Source: Heliorestis convoluta (GTDB lineage: Bacteria > Bacillota > Desulfitobacteriia > Heliobacteriales > Heliobacteriaceae). Taken from it: 64,000 nucleotides of DNA. Positions 9,012 through 20,052 of this stretch are shown here, in pieces (positions within the stretch are counted from its first letter, which is position 1; each line of letters opens with the position of its first letter). A model generated the notes under the pieces. The model saw only the letters and a program-made list of their open reading frames with translations. It had not been told where the DNA came from and did no database searches. The position numbers and the translations under genes were made by a program. The stretch covers positions 2,791,001 to 2,855,000 of the forward strand of contig NZ_CP045875.1 of NCBI RefSeq assembly GCF_009649955.1, written 5' to 3'.

Positions 9012-11300
9012 CTACTGCTTTTCCTGTGCCGACGATTGCGCCAATACTTCCGCTTCTTCGAAAAAGTCCTCATCATGAACGAGATAAAAACCACAGTATT
9101 TTGTTAGCACGTGCTTTAAGATATCTAAGCGCTCCATGGAGATAGTATCGATCACAGCGTACTGCTTGTGAAGCATAAAGGTGCCTACCTGGCGAACTTC
9201 CTTGCCCTCATCGTCAGGTTGAAAAATATCATTCAAGCACAAGCCTTCCAGATCTTTTGAGGCAGGATCTTCTAACAGGGCTCTCATCATTTGAGATGTT
9301 AAACCGCTTTCAATCCAGTCATAGCGCAAGTATTCGCCTTGTCCTTTTTGACGTTCTCGAGCTACGAAGATAAACTCCGAAAGCTTTTCCACCGTTGTCT
9401 TGACAGCGGAATAGTCTTTGACTTGATAGACTGCTCGCGACATACCTGCTAAGTGCCCTTCCATGGTAAAAAGCTTCGGAATAATTGGCTTTTTACAAAG
9501 CTCTACTAAAAACATAAGAATGGACCAGGAGCGGGGTTGCCACTGTTCTTCTCGAAAACGAGAAGAATTCCAAAGGCCAATACTTTCCATGAATTTTTCA
9601 ATGCTCTGTCGATACCAGCGTGGGAAAAAGTGAGCTACACCGCCGTAGTGCCATTTCTTCTCTCGCGGGATCAGTCGCGAGAAAATGATGTAGCCTTCTT
9701 CATAAGGAGCTTCTCCTATCTTGCAATCGTTGTCTTCAATGTAGTAGCTTTTCTTGCGAAACATATCTTCAGCCCAAAAAGCTTTCTCTTCGACAGAAGT
9801 AATCACATAGAAGCCTGGGACGCTTTCTTGCCATTGCTCTAGCTTTTCTATCATCCCTTTGGGTAAATGAAAGCCTACTTCATCGATAAAAAAGTCAAGG
9901 GTTCTTTGATTATCAATGGTCTGATCAAAAACAAACCATTCCCAAAAAAGAGCACCCTGAGAATGTTCTTCCATGCTTTTGTTTTCTTCACCGCTGAGAC
10001 GACTAAAACGTTTCCACGATTGCTTCCATTGATCAGCAAAGCGCCACTCAATAAACTGGGTAAGCAAAGTGCCCAGTTGAGAAGCTTCAAAAGTGATCAT
10101 GGTACCTTCTAATTCCCCGGCTCGACGATATTCTTCTTCCCAAGCTTTGGTGAACTCTTCAAAGCTATCGAAGTGTCCTTCTCGGTAGAGATAGTTGGCT
10201 GCTTCTGGCAATTGAAAAGGACCTTTGCCACTTTGTTTCCCCAGGATTTTTTCGCGACGTAACTCTTGTAATAAAGATGCCAGCCGGTCTTCACTCACAG
10301 CACCTAAGACAATTTCTCGTCGTCCAATCCAGATCTGGCCTCTGGCATCTCGTGATACATCGACGCCTAGTTCAATCGCATCATTCATATGGCTGACATA
10401 GACGATGGCCAAGCCTTCGTCGTTTTCATCTACATGACAGCCTTCTTTTTGACGTAGCAAGTCGAGAACATGTTCTGCATTAGGAACAGCAAAAGACCTC
10501 CAGTACCAGAGTCCTTGAAAAAAGGGCTCACTGCCTGGCGGTATCTCTTTGGCGCTTTCTCGTCTTGTTCGTTGGATAACCCATTGTTCGTCTTGTAGTT
10601 CTACGTAAAAGTGCATCCGTTGTTGGAGCAATTGGTTGTCCTTGCCGACGAGCACTTGTGCAATAAAGTGGCGCTTCTTGGGATCTTGCTGTTCTTTACT
10701 GTTTTTACTCTTTTTCTCTTCTACCACAATGCCACGTAGCAAACTTTCACCGCCATGCTTTTTCGACATTTGTCGTGCATAGGTGAGATGATTGCGATGT
10801 TTTGTTCGCATTTGTGCTGGCATAAGGTGATAAACGAGGGACCAATCATCAATGGCCCAGCCTTGAAAATAGGCGTGTACTGTTTCTTTGGCATCGAGGG
10901 TCCGACCCATCAGTCGCAGAATCAGGCTATGCCAATGCGTATCTGTCATCGCTTCCGGTCTATCGACAGTGGCCCAGTGATTTTGAACTTCATCGGTGAG
11001 TTCAACACGTGCTTTGGCCAGTTGCAAACGCATTTCTTCAAAGACATGGTAGGCTTCCTGATAGGTCAAGGGTATAACATGTTCTTCTGCTAAACTTTGG
11101 AGCAAACTGTCGCCTTGACCGAAAGGAATGCCATCGAGCCACTCCACTTGTGATTCTGCTGGATTGGCAATCACATAGTGGACATAGATACCCTTTGCGC
11201 CTCTTCGTCGGTGCTCCCATAGCATCATCATGGAGATGACCCCTTGAAGCCGATAAGGGGCCGCTAGAGTTTTAAATCGAGATATCGGTATTACCTTCAC
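9012..11300 (-). CDS. Large protein of unknown function with an NTF2-like segment
   Basis: I do not recognise this 762-residue soluble protein. It has no signal peptide or membrane segment. Residues about 135-255 (AKETVHAYFQGWAIDDWSLVY and a later MHFYVELQDEQWVIQRTRRES strand pair) look like an NTF2/SnoaL-like cone domain with a lysine-rich insertion (KKSKNSKEQQDPKKR). The segments around residues 265-355 and 590-650 are rich in Trp and aromatic residues. GTG start at 11300 behind AAGGCAGG. It lies between ade and gatC, in line with housekeeping genes. No catalytic motif is evident. Confidence 0.8.
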   Translation of the reverse strand: MKVIPISRFKTLAAPYRLQGVISMMMLWEHRRRGAKGIYVHYVIANPAESQVEWLDGIPFGQGDSLLQSLAEEHVIPLTYQEAYHVFEEMRLQLAKARVELTDEVQNHWATVDRPEAMTDTHWHSLILRLMGRTLDAKETVHAYFQGWAIDDWSLVYHLMPAQMRTKHRNHLTYARQMSKKHGGESLLRGIVVEEKKSKNSKEQQDPKKRHFIAQVLVGKDNQLLQQRMHFYVELQDEQWVIQRTRRESAKEIPPGSEPFFQGLWYWRSFAVPNAEHVLDLLRQKEGCHVDENDEGLAIVYVSHMNDAIELGVDVSRDARGQIWIGRREIVLGAVSEDRLASLLQELRREKILGKQSGKGPFQLPEAANYLYREGHFDSFEEFTKAWEEEYRRAGELEGTMITFEASQLGTLLTQFIEWRFADQWKQSWKRFSRLSGEENKSMEEHSQGALFWEWFVFDQTIDNQRTLDFFIDEVGFHLPKGMIEKLEQWQESVPGFYVITSVEEKAFWAEDMFRKKSYYIEDNDCKIGEAPYEEGYIIFSRLIPREKKWHYGGVAHFFPRWYRQSIEKFMESIGLWNSSRFREEQWQPRSWSILMFLVELCKKPIIPKLFTMEGHLAGMSRAVYQVKDYSAVKTTVEKLSEFIFVARERQKGQGEYLRYDWIESGLTSQMMRALLEDPASKDLEGLCLNDIFQPDDEGKEVRQVGTFMLHKQYAVIDTISMERLDILKHVLTKYCGFYLVHDEDFFEEAEVLAQSSAQEKQ

Positions 11301-11350
11301 AAGCGGCCTGCCTTTCTTCTATCTTATAATTTTTGGGTGCCTTCTTGGGT

Positions 11351-13060
11351 TTATAACTCTAATGGTACAGTTTGAAAGGTCTTAACGTCTACAAGACCCT
11401 GATCGGTTACTTTCAGTTCTGGAATCACAGGCAACGCTAAGAAAGAAAGCGTCATCATAGGCGCTTCTAAAGAACAACCCAAGGTATGAAGAACTTGATG
11501 GAGCTTTTGTAACTGCGCGGCTACTTCTCTAACAGAAGCGGGCGACATCAGTCCAGCAATCGGTAGAGGTACAGAAGCTTTAACATGGCCTTCCACTACT
11601 ACAGCCATACCACCACCTAAGTCAGCCACAGCGCGACATGCTTTTTCCATATCATGATCATTTGTTCCTAGAACAATTAAGTTATGAGAATCATGAGCTA
11701 CCGTGGAAGCAACAGCGCCTTTCTTGATTCCAAAGCCACGGACAATGGCCTGTCCGATTGATCCCTTTTTGCCATGACGTTCAATAACGGCTAGATGAAG
11801 CAAGTCTTTTTCTGGTCCTATCTCATCCGAAGGGGCCCTTTCATGGGTCGTTACGATTTGGTTTCTCTCAATGCCAATCACTCTTATGTCTCGCCCTGGC
11901 GTAAGCTGTGGGAGGAGCTTGCCTTGAATATCTGGTAGATGGACAGATTGTGTAAAGAGTGGGTCGCCACTTCTTTCTATAGAAGGCTTTTTTTCTATAG
12001 AAGATAATAATATGCCTTCTCTGGCGACGACTTCTCCTCGATGGAGGACCATTTTGGATGAAAAGCTTTTTAAATCGTTAAAAACAACCAGATCGGCTTG
12101 ATAGCCTGGCGCAATGGCGCCTCGGTTCAGAAGGCCATAGTGGCGCGCTGTCGTCCAGGTGCAGGCTTTGATGGCCAACAATGGATCGAGGCCCTCTTCT
12201 AGGGCTTGACGTAAGAGGTGATCAAGATGGCCTTCTTGTAAAAGATCTTCGGGATGACGATCGTCAGAGCAAAAAGAGATCCTTTCAACAGTCTTTGATG
12301 TAAGAAGGGGGGCAAGATGAGCCAGGTTTTTCGCCGCTGATCCTTCGCGAATCAACAGGTGCATCCCCCGTTGTAGCTTCTCCCAACCTTCATTGACATC
12401 AACGCATTCATGATCAGAACTGATGCCGGCTGCAATATATTCTTGCAAGGAAGAGCCGACTAAGCCAGGGGCATGGCCATCGACAGGCTTTTTCCTCTTC
12501 CTTGCTTCTTCTATCTTAGCCAACATGGCTTCTTCGCCTGCTATAACAGCAGGATAATTCATGACTTCAGCAAGGCCTATGGCTTGTGGCAAATGATCAA
12601 GGAGCCAGCCAATCTCTTTCGCATCCAATTGAGCACCTGCTGTTTCTAACGGAGTAGCGGGGACAGAGGAAGGTATCATAAAAAAAATATCTAAAGGTAG
12701 GGACTTTGTCATCTCGGCCAGTCCTACAATCCCAGGTAAACCTAGGACATTGGCGATTTCATGAGGATCGGCGATCAGCGCCGTTGTACCGCGAGGCACC
12801 ATCTCTTCAGCCAGTGCCTGGGGCGTAACCATGGTACTCTCTAGATGTATATGTCCATCAATTAAGCCCGGTGCTACGTAGTGGCCTTCTATATCAATGA
12901 CTTCTACTTCTTTGACTTCTATTTCTTCTTGTCTTGAATAGAGCCTTTTGATTTTCCCATCGGAGATGTGTATGTCCCTTTCTTCGACTGTTAGCGTAAA
13001 GACATTGATGATATTTCCACTACGAAGTAAGATATCCCTTTTATTTTCTCCCTCTACCAC
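11351..13060 (-). CDS. ade: Adenine deaminase
   Basis: This 569-residue amidohydrolase-superfamily enzyme converts adenine to hypoxanthine and ammonia in purine salvage. The metal-binding HxH is in APGLIDGHIHLEST (about residues 58-71). Later metal ligands lie in VDGHAPG and the SDDRHP segment. The C-terminal half has the adenine deaminase-specific VAHDSHNLIVLG motif. The GTG at 13060 is chosen because AAGGAGG lies six bases before it; an upstream TTG would overlap ligA. The gap to the ligA stop is 13 bases, so it probably shares the ligA transcript. Family length is 570-600, so the gene looks complete. Confidence 0.95.
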   Translation of the reverse strand: MVEGENKRDILLRSGNIINVFTLTVEERDIHISDGKIKRLYSRQEEIEVKEVEVIDIEGHYVAPGLIDGHIHLESTMVTPQALAEEMVPRGTTALIADPHEIANVLGLPGIVGLAEMTKSLPLDIFFMIPSSVPATPLETAGAQLDAKEIGWLLDHLPQAIGLAEVMNYPAVIAGEEAMLAKIEEARKRKKPVDGHAPGLVGSSLQEYIAAGISSDHECVDVNEGWEKLQRGMHLLIREGSAAKNLAHLAPLLTSKTVERISFCSDDRHPEDLLQEGHLDHLLRQALEEGLDPLLAIKACTWTTARHYGLLNRGAIAPGYQADLVVFNDLKSFSSKMVLHRGEVVAREGILLSSIEKKPSIERSGDPLFTQSVHLPDIQGKLLPQLTPGRDIRVIGIERNQIVTTHERAPSDEIGPEKDLLHLAVIERHGKKGSIGQAIVRGFGIKKGAVASTVAHDSHNLIVLGTNDHDMEKACRAVADLGGGMAVVVEGHVKASVPLPIAGLMSPASVREVAAQLQKLHQVLHTLGCSLEAPMMTLSFLALPVIPELKVTDQGLVDVKTFQTVPLEL

Positions 13061-13073
13061 AAGACTCCTCCTT

Positions 13074-15137
<2,064 letters not shown>

Positions 15138-17375
15138 TTATATTTTCTTTAAAGGTGCAAACTTTAACAGAAACTTTTTAATGCCTTGATCGGCAAAGGC
15201 AACAGATACTTCTTCGTTATCACCACTGCCAGAGGCTGCCACAACAAGGCCTTCGCCAAATTTTCCATGCATGACTTTGTCTCCCAGAGAAAAGCTGCCT
15301 TCTTGGGAAGAAGTAGAAGAAGCACCTTTTGACGCTCCCAAGGTACTCGAAGCCGTAAAAGAGTTGTTGCTACCACTTGCATACCCATTTTGGCCCGGGC
15401 GAAAGAGGGTCGATCCCATGGAACCATTGAGACCTTGGCGCTTGCCTGGCAAGCTTTCTTCTTGTAACAGTTCTTCAGGAATTTCTTCTAAAAAGCGAGA
15501 TTTCTTATTATGGACAGTATTGCCAAAAATTGTTCGCTCCCATGCACTTGTCAGGTAGAGCTTTTCTTCGGCTCGTGTGATAGCCACGTAGCAAAGGCGC
15601 CGCTCTTCTTCCATTTGCTTTTCTTCGAGCAAAGCCCGGTTGTGTGGAAAGACACCTTCTTCCATACCCGTTACGAAAACCACAGGAAACTCTAGACCCT
15701 TGGAAGAGTGCATGGTCATCATAACGATGGCATCTTCTTCTTCCTTGTACTGGTCCGTGTCAGAAAGAAGAGATACAGAAGCAAGAAATTCTTCTAAGCT
15801 TTTTTCTTCTGCATAGCGATCAAACTCTTGGGTAACAGAAAGAAATTCCTTGATGTTCTCAACGCGGCTTTTGGCTTCTTCTGTGCGCTCGCTTTCGAGC
15901 TCTCGGACATAGCCTGTCTGATCCAGCAATTCTTCTACGATTTGCGTCACCAAAAGCTTGGGACTTTGGGCTCGCAAGGACTCAATCATCTCGTAAAAGG
16001 CTTGTATCGATTTCGCAGCACGGGTCATGCCTGGAATTTCTTTAACTTTTTCTAAGGTTCTATGTAATGTCCAACCTTGGCTCTGGCCGTAGTCAAGCAA
16101 ACGAGCCACCGATGCATCACCAATGCCTCTTTTGGGAACGTTAATAATACGTTTCATGCTTACTTCATCAGCAGGGTTGGTGATAAAGCGCAGATAAGCG
16201 ATAATATCTTTAATTTCTTTGCGATCGTAAAAGCGCAGCCCCCCAAGAATGCGATAGGGCATGGCTGCATAGAGCATTTGTTCTTCTAGAACCCGTGATT
16301 GGGCATTGGTGCGGTATAAAATGGCAAAGTCGCTATACTTTCTTTGCTCCTTCTGAACCAGTTCTTCAATCGTTCGTACGACAAAACGGCTTTCGTCGTG
16401 CTCATTGCGGCCTTCAAAGTAACAGATCAGGTCTCCGCCTTTTTTATCTGTCCAGAGCTGCTTCTTTTTCCGTTCCCGATTACAACAAACGACAGCGTTG
16501 GCTGCATCTAATATGGTGCTTGTGGAGCGATAGTTTTGTTCTAGCTTTAAGACTGTCGCTTCTGGATAATCGCGCTCAAAGTCTAAAATATTCTGGATAT
16601 CGGCACCACGCCACCCGTAGACACTCTGATCATCATCGCCGACAACACAAAGATTGCGATATTTCTCGGCGAGCATTTTCACCCAAACATATTGCGCATG
16701 GTTCGTATCCTGATATTCATCAATATGAATATAACGAAACCGATCTTGGTAGTAATTGAGAACAGCCTCTTCTTGCCGGAAAAGCCGCACCGTTTGGAAG
16801 AGTAGATCATCAAAATCAAGTGCCATGTTGTTCTTCAATTTCCGGTCATAGAGATGATAAACTTTCGCCACGGTCTGGGCAAAATAGTCGTAAGCTTTTC
16901 GCTCAAAAGTCTGTGGATCCATCAATTGGTTTTTCGCTGTGCCAATGGCACCGCGTACAGCCTGTGGATTACATCGTTTATCGTCAATTTGAAGTTCTTT
17001 CAAACATTCTTTTATCAACTTAAGTTGATCGTCACTGTCATAAATGACAAAATTGCGGTCATATCCGATCTTTTCACCGTGACTACGCAAGATCCGTACG
17101 GAAGCTGAATGAAAGGTAGAGACCCAAAGGTTAGAAGCCTCTGTGCCAATTAGCTGCTGCAATCGTTCTTTCATCTCTCCGGCGGCTTTATTGGTAAAAG
17201 TAATGGCTAGAATCTGAAAGGGGCTTACACCCTCATGAATCCGCTGCGCAATTCGATAGGTTAAGACCCGCGTCTTTCCAGAACCAGCTCCCGCTAAGAT
17301 CAAAAGAGGGCCCTCACGATGCAGGACCGCCTCCCGTTGTACAGGATTTAGTGTGTTTAGATCAATATTGGACAA
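15138..17375 (-). CDS. pcrA: ATP-dependent DNA helicase PcrA/UvrD
   Basis: This 745-residue superfamily 1A 3'-5' helicase acts in repair and plasmid rolling-circle replication. The Q motif (LNPVQREAV), Walker A (LAGAGSGKT), Walker B region (HIDEYQDTN), motif III (VVGDDDQSVYGWRGAD), motif V (TMHSSKGLEFPVVFV) and motif VI (LCYVAITRAEEKLYL) are all visible. The C-terminal tail has a GDKVMHGKFGEGLV segment typical of PcrA, which binds RNA polymerase. TTG start at 17375 with AAGGAGG upstream. First gene of the pcrA-ligA-ade run. Confidence 0.98.
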   Translation of the reverse strand: MSNIDLNTLNPVQREAVLHREGPLLILAGAGSGKTRVLTYRIAQRIHEGVSPFQILAITFTNKAAGEMKERLQQLIGTEASNLWVSTFHSASVRILRSHGEKIGYDRNFVIYDSDDQLKLIKECLKELQIDDKRCNPQAVRGAIGTAKNQLMDPQTFERKAYDYFAQTVAKVYHLYDRKLKNNMALDFDDLLFQTVRLFRQEEAVLNYYQDRFRYIHIDEYQDTNHAQYVWVKMLAEKYRNLCVVGDDDQSVYGWRGADIQNILDFERDYPEATVLKLEQNYRSTSTILDAANAVVCCNRERKKKQLWTDKKGGDLICYFEGRNEHDESRFVVRTIEELVQKEQRKYSDFAILYRTNAQSRVLEEQMLYAAMPYRILGGLRFYDRKEIKDIIAYLRFITNPADEVSMKRIINVPKRGIGDASVARLLDYGQSQGWTLHRTLEKVKEIPGMTRAAKSIQAFYEMIESLRAQSPKLLVTQIVEELLDQTGYVRELESERTEEAKSRVENIKEFLSVTQEFDRYAEEKSLEEFLASVSLLSDTDQYKEEEDAIVMMTMHSSKGLEFPVVFVTGMEEGVFPHNRALLEEKQMEEERRLCYVAITRAEEKLYLTSAWERTIFGNTVHNKKSRFLEEIPEELLQEESLPGKRQGLNGSMGSTLFRPGQNGYASGSNNSFTASSTLGASKGASSTSSQEGSFSLGDKVMHGKFGEGLVVAASGSGDNEEVSVAFADQGIKKFLLKFAPLKKI

Positions 17376-17452
17376 CGATCCTGTCCTCCTTTTCTTACTA
17401 GGTCAACATCTTATCTATTGTACCATAAAATATGATGAAGGGATGAGCTTCC

Positions 17453-17626
17453 ATGAGATACAATCCTGTTTACTCGGCTTTTGAAAAGATCCAGGCCATG
17501 AATAGCATGAAAAGCTATCAGCGCCTATTAAGCGATGAGATGGGCAAAGCCGATCCCAACTTTGAAGTGGTAAAGTATTACCGTCAACGACTCAGCCGCT
17601 GTCGCCAAATTCTTCACGGGCGCTAA
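17453..17626 (+). CDS. 57-residue basic protein of unknown function
   Basis: A short ORF divergent from pcrA starts with ATG at 17453 behind AAGGGATGAG and ends with TAA at 17624-17626. The product (MRYNPVYSAFEKIQAMNSMK...) is charged, rich in Arg, Tyr and Gln, predicted helical and has no cysteine pair, signal or membrane segment. A good ribosome binding site, lack of overlap and a hairpin terminator behind it support a real gene. I do not recognise a family. Confidence 0.6.
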   Translation: MRYNPVYSAFEKIQAMNSMKSYQRLLSDEMGKADPNFEVVKYYRQRLSRCRQILHGR

Positions 17627-17653
17627 AGCGGCAAAAAGCAAAAGACCGATAAA

Positions 17654-17689
17654 AAGAGCAGATCCGGAAAAATATCCGGACCTGCTCTT
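17654..17689. terminator. Hairpin terminator between convergent genes
   Basis: The arms AAGAGCAG-A-TCCGGA and TCCGGA-C-CTGCTCTT enclose a short AT loop. On the minus strand it is followed by a T run (ends the gene at 17727-18155); on the plus strand by a weaker GCTCTTTC. Confidence 0.8.
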
Positions 17690-17726
17690 GCTCTTTCAAG
17701 ATTCGAAAACTATCGATAATCGATAC

Positions 17727-18155
17727 CTACTTAAGCTCTTCTTCCTCTTCTGCAAAATCTTTAACAGTTCCATTAAAAGTTTGCAGATCCGCTTTTTGCA
17801 AAGGCAATTCTTCGAAATTATTCCGCGCCCGTCGGAAAAATTCCAGATCCAAATCTTTCGTAGCTCTTTCATTTACTTCAGCCATAGAAGCTTCGGTAAT
17901 TCTTGTGTCTGCATCATGAGGACGGTTGGTTTCTCTTTGCTCAAGATTGTGATGGCCTTCTTTTTGATAATCATCGACAGGGTCTGTAAAGCGATCTCTT
18001 TCATCCATATCAGGAACACCAACACCAAGGCCAAAGTTTCCTTCATCAACAACGCCAGTCGTGATTGGATCGACTTGCTCGGGACCTACATCTCTTTGAT
18101 CTTCCCGTCGAGGCAATGGATAGATTCTATCTTCTTTTTTGTCCGATGTGGTCAT
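17727..18155 (-). CDS. Acidic hydrophilic protein of unknown function
   Basis: The 142-residue product is highly charged, without hydrophobic segments, rich in Asp, Glu, Arg and Pro, and ends in EEEEELK. It contains a DEGNFGLGVGVPDMDERDRF segment of low complexity and is probably largely disordered in its first two thirds, with a helical C-terminal third. Start at ATG 18155, six bases after GGAGGTGA; an earlier in-frame ATG lacks a site. It is followed by a terminator and preceded by the ABC exporter genes, but a shared role is not shown. A small spore or stress protein is one possibility only. Confidence 0.7.
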   Translation of the reverse strand: MTTSDKKEDRIYPLPRREDQRDVGPEQVDPITTGVVDEGNFGLGVGVPDMDERDRFTDPVDDYQKEGHHNLEQRETNRPHDADTRITEASMAEVNERATKDLDLEFFRRARNNFEELPLQKADLQTFNGTVKDFAEEEEELK

Positions 18156-18206
18156 AACATCACCTCCAGTCGTAGTATTCAAGGAAGCGTAAGCCCTTAT
18201 ACCTCC

Positions 18207-19067
18207 CTACAAATCACGGCGCTGAAAAAAGTAGATAGCCAAACCCAAAATAGCAAAGACATAGAAAAGCGTATAGCCAACCATCATGTCACTAGGCGGC
18301 AAAGAAATACCAAAAGGCCCTACGGCAAGGGCTTGCATGGGATTGTTGCCATCAGGCGTAGTCACAACAGCCATAAGCTTGCGAAAAATAGCATCATTGG
18401 GCATAAAAAGACTAATGACAATCCCAATATTGACCAAGTCAGTTCGTGCCACCATACTGCCAATTTGTTCTAAAAAGCCACCGATAGAGCCCAGACTATA
18501 GAACAAGACAGCAACAATGCCAGCTGTAATCGTACGCAATAGAGTACTAAAAAGCAAAGCAATGGACAGCAACACAACAGGCTGCCAGGCAAAAAGCAAG
18601 GCACCTAAGAATACATTTTCTGGCCCCGCAAGGGTAAGGGCTATTGGGTTGTAGGCTCGATTGATAGCCAATACAGCAAGATATAGCAGCAAAGCGTAAG
18701 CAACGAGCATGGTGGCAAAGCCTAGGAATTTACCGAGCACAATCTCCCAGCGCCGAATGGGCTTAGACACAATGGAGTGGAGTAGACCATTTTCTACTTC
18801 TGAAGCGATGGAACCCACGCTCGCGAGCAAAGCCAACAAGGCGAGGATAAAGGAAGCAAAGTATAGACCGGAACCTAAAAGCTGCTGTCCTATGATTTGT
18901 TGAATCATCACTTGCTGGGGACCGGCTTGCAAACGCAACATTTCTCGTGAGGCGAATTCTAAAGCCAGGCCGTAAAGCAAGAGAAAAAGAAGCGATAGCA
19001 ACAAGGTAAGTAAAAATATTTTTTTTCTTGATCCTTCAACGAAGGTCAGACGAGCCATGGCCAACAC
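18207..19067 (-). CDS. ABC-2 type exporter permease
   Basis: The 286-residue membrane protein has six hydrophobic segments and the ABC-2 arrangement with a large extracytoplasmic loop after the first segment, the GSIASEVENGLLHSIVSKPIRRWEIVLGK coupling region (about residues 85-113) and a C-terminal membrane segment ending FFQRRDL. It pairs with the ATPase gene just upstream (19103-20038). Start GTG at 19067; TTG 19064 and ATG 19058 are alternatives. The substrate is unknown. Confidence 0.88.
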   Translation of the reverse strand: MLAMARLTFVEGSRKKIFLLTLLLSLLFLLLYGLALEFASREMLRLQAGPQQVMIQQIIGQQLLGSGLYFASFILALLALLASVGSIASEVENGLLHSIVSKPIRRWEIVLGKFLGFATMLVAYALLLYLAVLAINRAYNPIALTLAGPENVFLGALLFAWQPVVLLSIALLFSTLLRTITAGIVAVLFYSLGSIGGFLEQIGSMVARTDLVNIGIVISLFMPNDAIFRKLMAVVTTPDGNNPMQALAVGPFGISLPPSDMMVGYTLFYVFAILGLAIYFFQRRDL

Positions 19068-19102
19068 GAATCAAATTCCACCCTTTCACAACTGAATCGC
19101 CC

Positions 19103-20038
19103 CTATGCTTCATGAACATATTCCAAAAAGAGCTTTTCCAAAGAATCCATGATCGGCGTAACTTCATATAATGGAACTTTTACTGCCACGAGATCACGGG
19201 TCAAAGCTGGAATTTCTTCCACTGAAAGGGCAAAAATGAGTTCATGACAACCGGCTGTGGCTACGGAAGCCGGTCGCCGTTGTTGCGCCAGCATCTCATA
19301 AGGAAGGCTGTGCAATTGGGCCCACTGTTCTTGCTCTAATTCCCCTGTTACGACTTTGACTCGATAGCCTTTGCCGGCCAGCTCTCGCCAATCTCCTTGA
19401 AAAACGAGGCGGCCTTTTTTGATAATGGCGATGCCATCACAAACCGTTTCTAGTTCGCTCAACAAATGACTATTTAGGAAAATCGTTTTTCCTTCGTCTC
19501 TTAAGGTCACCAACAAATCGCGCACTTCTTTACGGCCAATGGGATCTAAGGCCGACGTAGGCTCATCAAGAAATAGCAGCTCAGGATTGGGCAAGAGAGC
19601 GCAAGCCAAGCCAATACGCTGTTGCATACCTTTGCTGTATTTGCCTACTTTTTCTTTTTCTCGATTGGTCAGACCCACTTGTCGTAAAACTCGTGGAATG
19701 GCTCCTTCAATGGCTTTTTGATTGAGACCAAAAAGTGCGCCATGGTGATAAAGCAGTTCTTCCCCCGTCAGCCAGTCATGATAGCGAAAATTTTCTGGCA
19801 AAAAGCCAATTCGCTCTCTTGTTTTTTCTTCTTCAATCGGTCGACCAAAGAGCTTGGCCTGCCCTGATTCAGGGTGAAGTAAGCCCACAAGCATTTTAAC
19901 GAGAGTACTTTTGCCAGCACCGTTCGGTCCGAGAAAGCCAAAGATAGATCGGGTAGGGACTGTCAGGGTAATATCCTGACAGCCCCCTTTGCCTCCATAG
20001 GTCTTGGTAAGTTTTTTTGTTTCAATCGCTAGTACCAT
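19103..20038 (-). CDS. ABC exporter ATP-binding protein
   Basis: The 311-residue nucleotide-binding subunit has Walker A GPNGAGKST, signature YSKGMQQR, Walker B LLFLDEPTSALDP and a C-terminal regulatory extension of about 90 residues, as in ABC-2 drug or lipid exporters of the CcmA/NatA type. It drives the permease encoded 35 bases downstream. The gene starts 14 bases after the DUF4367-like gene, so the three form one transcription unit. Cys-rich stretches are absent; the extension contains a QQRRPASVATAGCHE segment without known motif. Confidence 0.92.
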   Translation of the reverse strand: MVLAIETKKLTKTYGGKGGCQDITLTVPTRSIFGFLGPNGAGKSTLVKMLVGLLHPESGQAKLFGRPIEEEKTRERIGFLPENFRYHDWLTGEELLYHHGALFGLNQKAIEGAIPRVLRQVGLTNREKEKVGKYSKGMQQRIGLACALLPNPELLFLDEPTSALDPIGRKEVRDLLVTLRDEGKTIFLNSHLLSELETVCDGIAIIKKGRLVFQGDWRELAGKGYRVKVVTGELEQEQWAQLHSLPYEMLAQQRRPASVATAGCHELIFALSVEEIPALTRDLVAVKVPLYEVTPIMDSLEKLFLEYVHEA

Positions 20039-20052
20039 GAAAGTCTCCTGCC

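Noticed and set aside
10755..11093. Plus-strand ORF with hydrophobic segments
   Set aside because: Lies fully antisense to the 762-residue gene, has no ribosome binding site, and the minus-strand frame shows better coding character.
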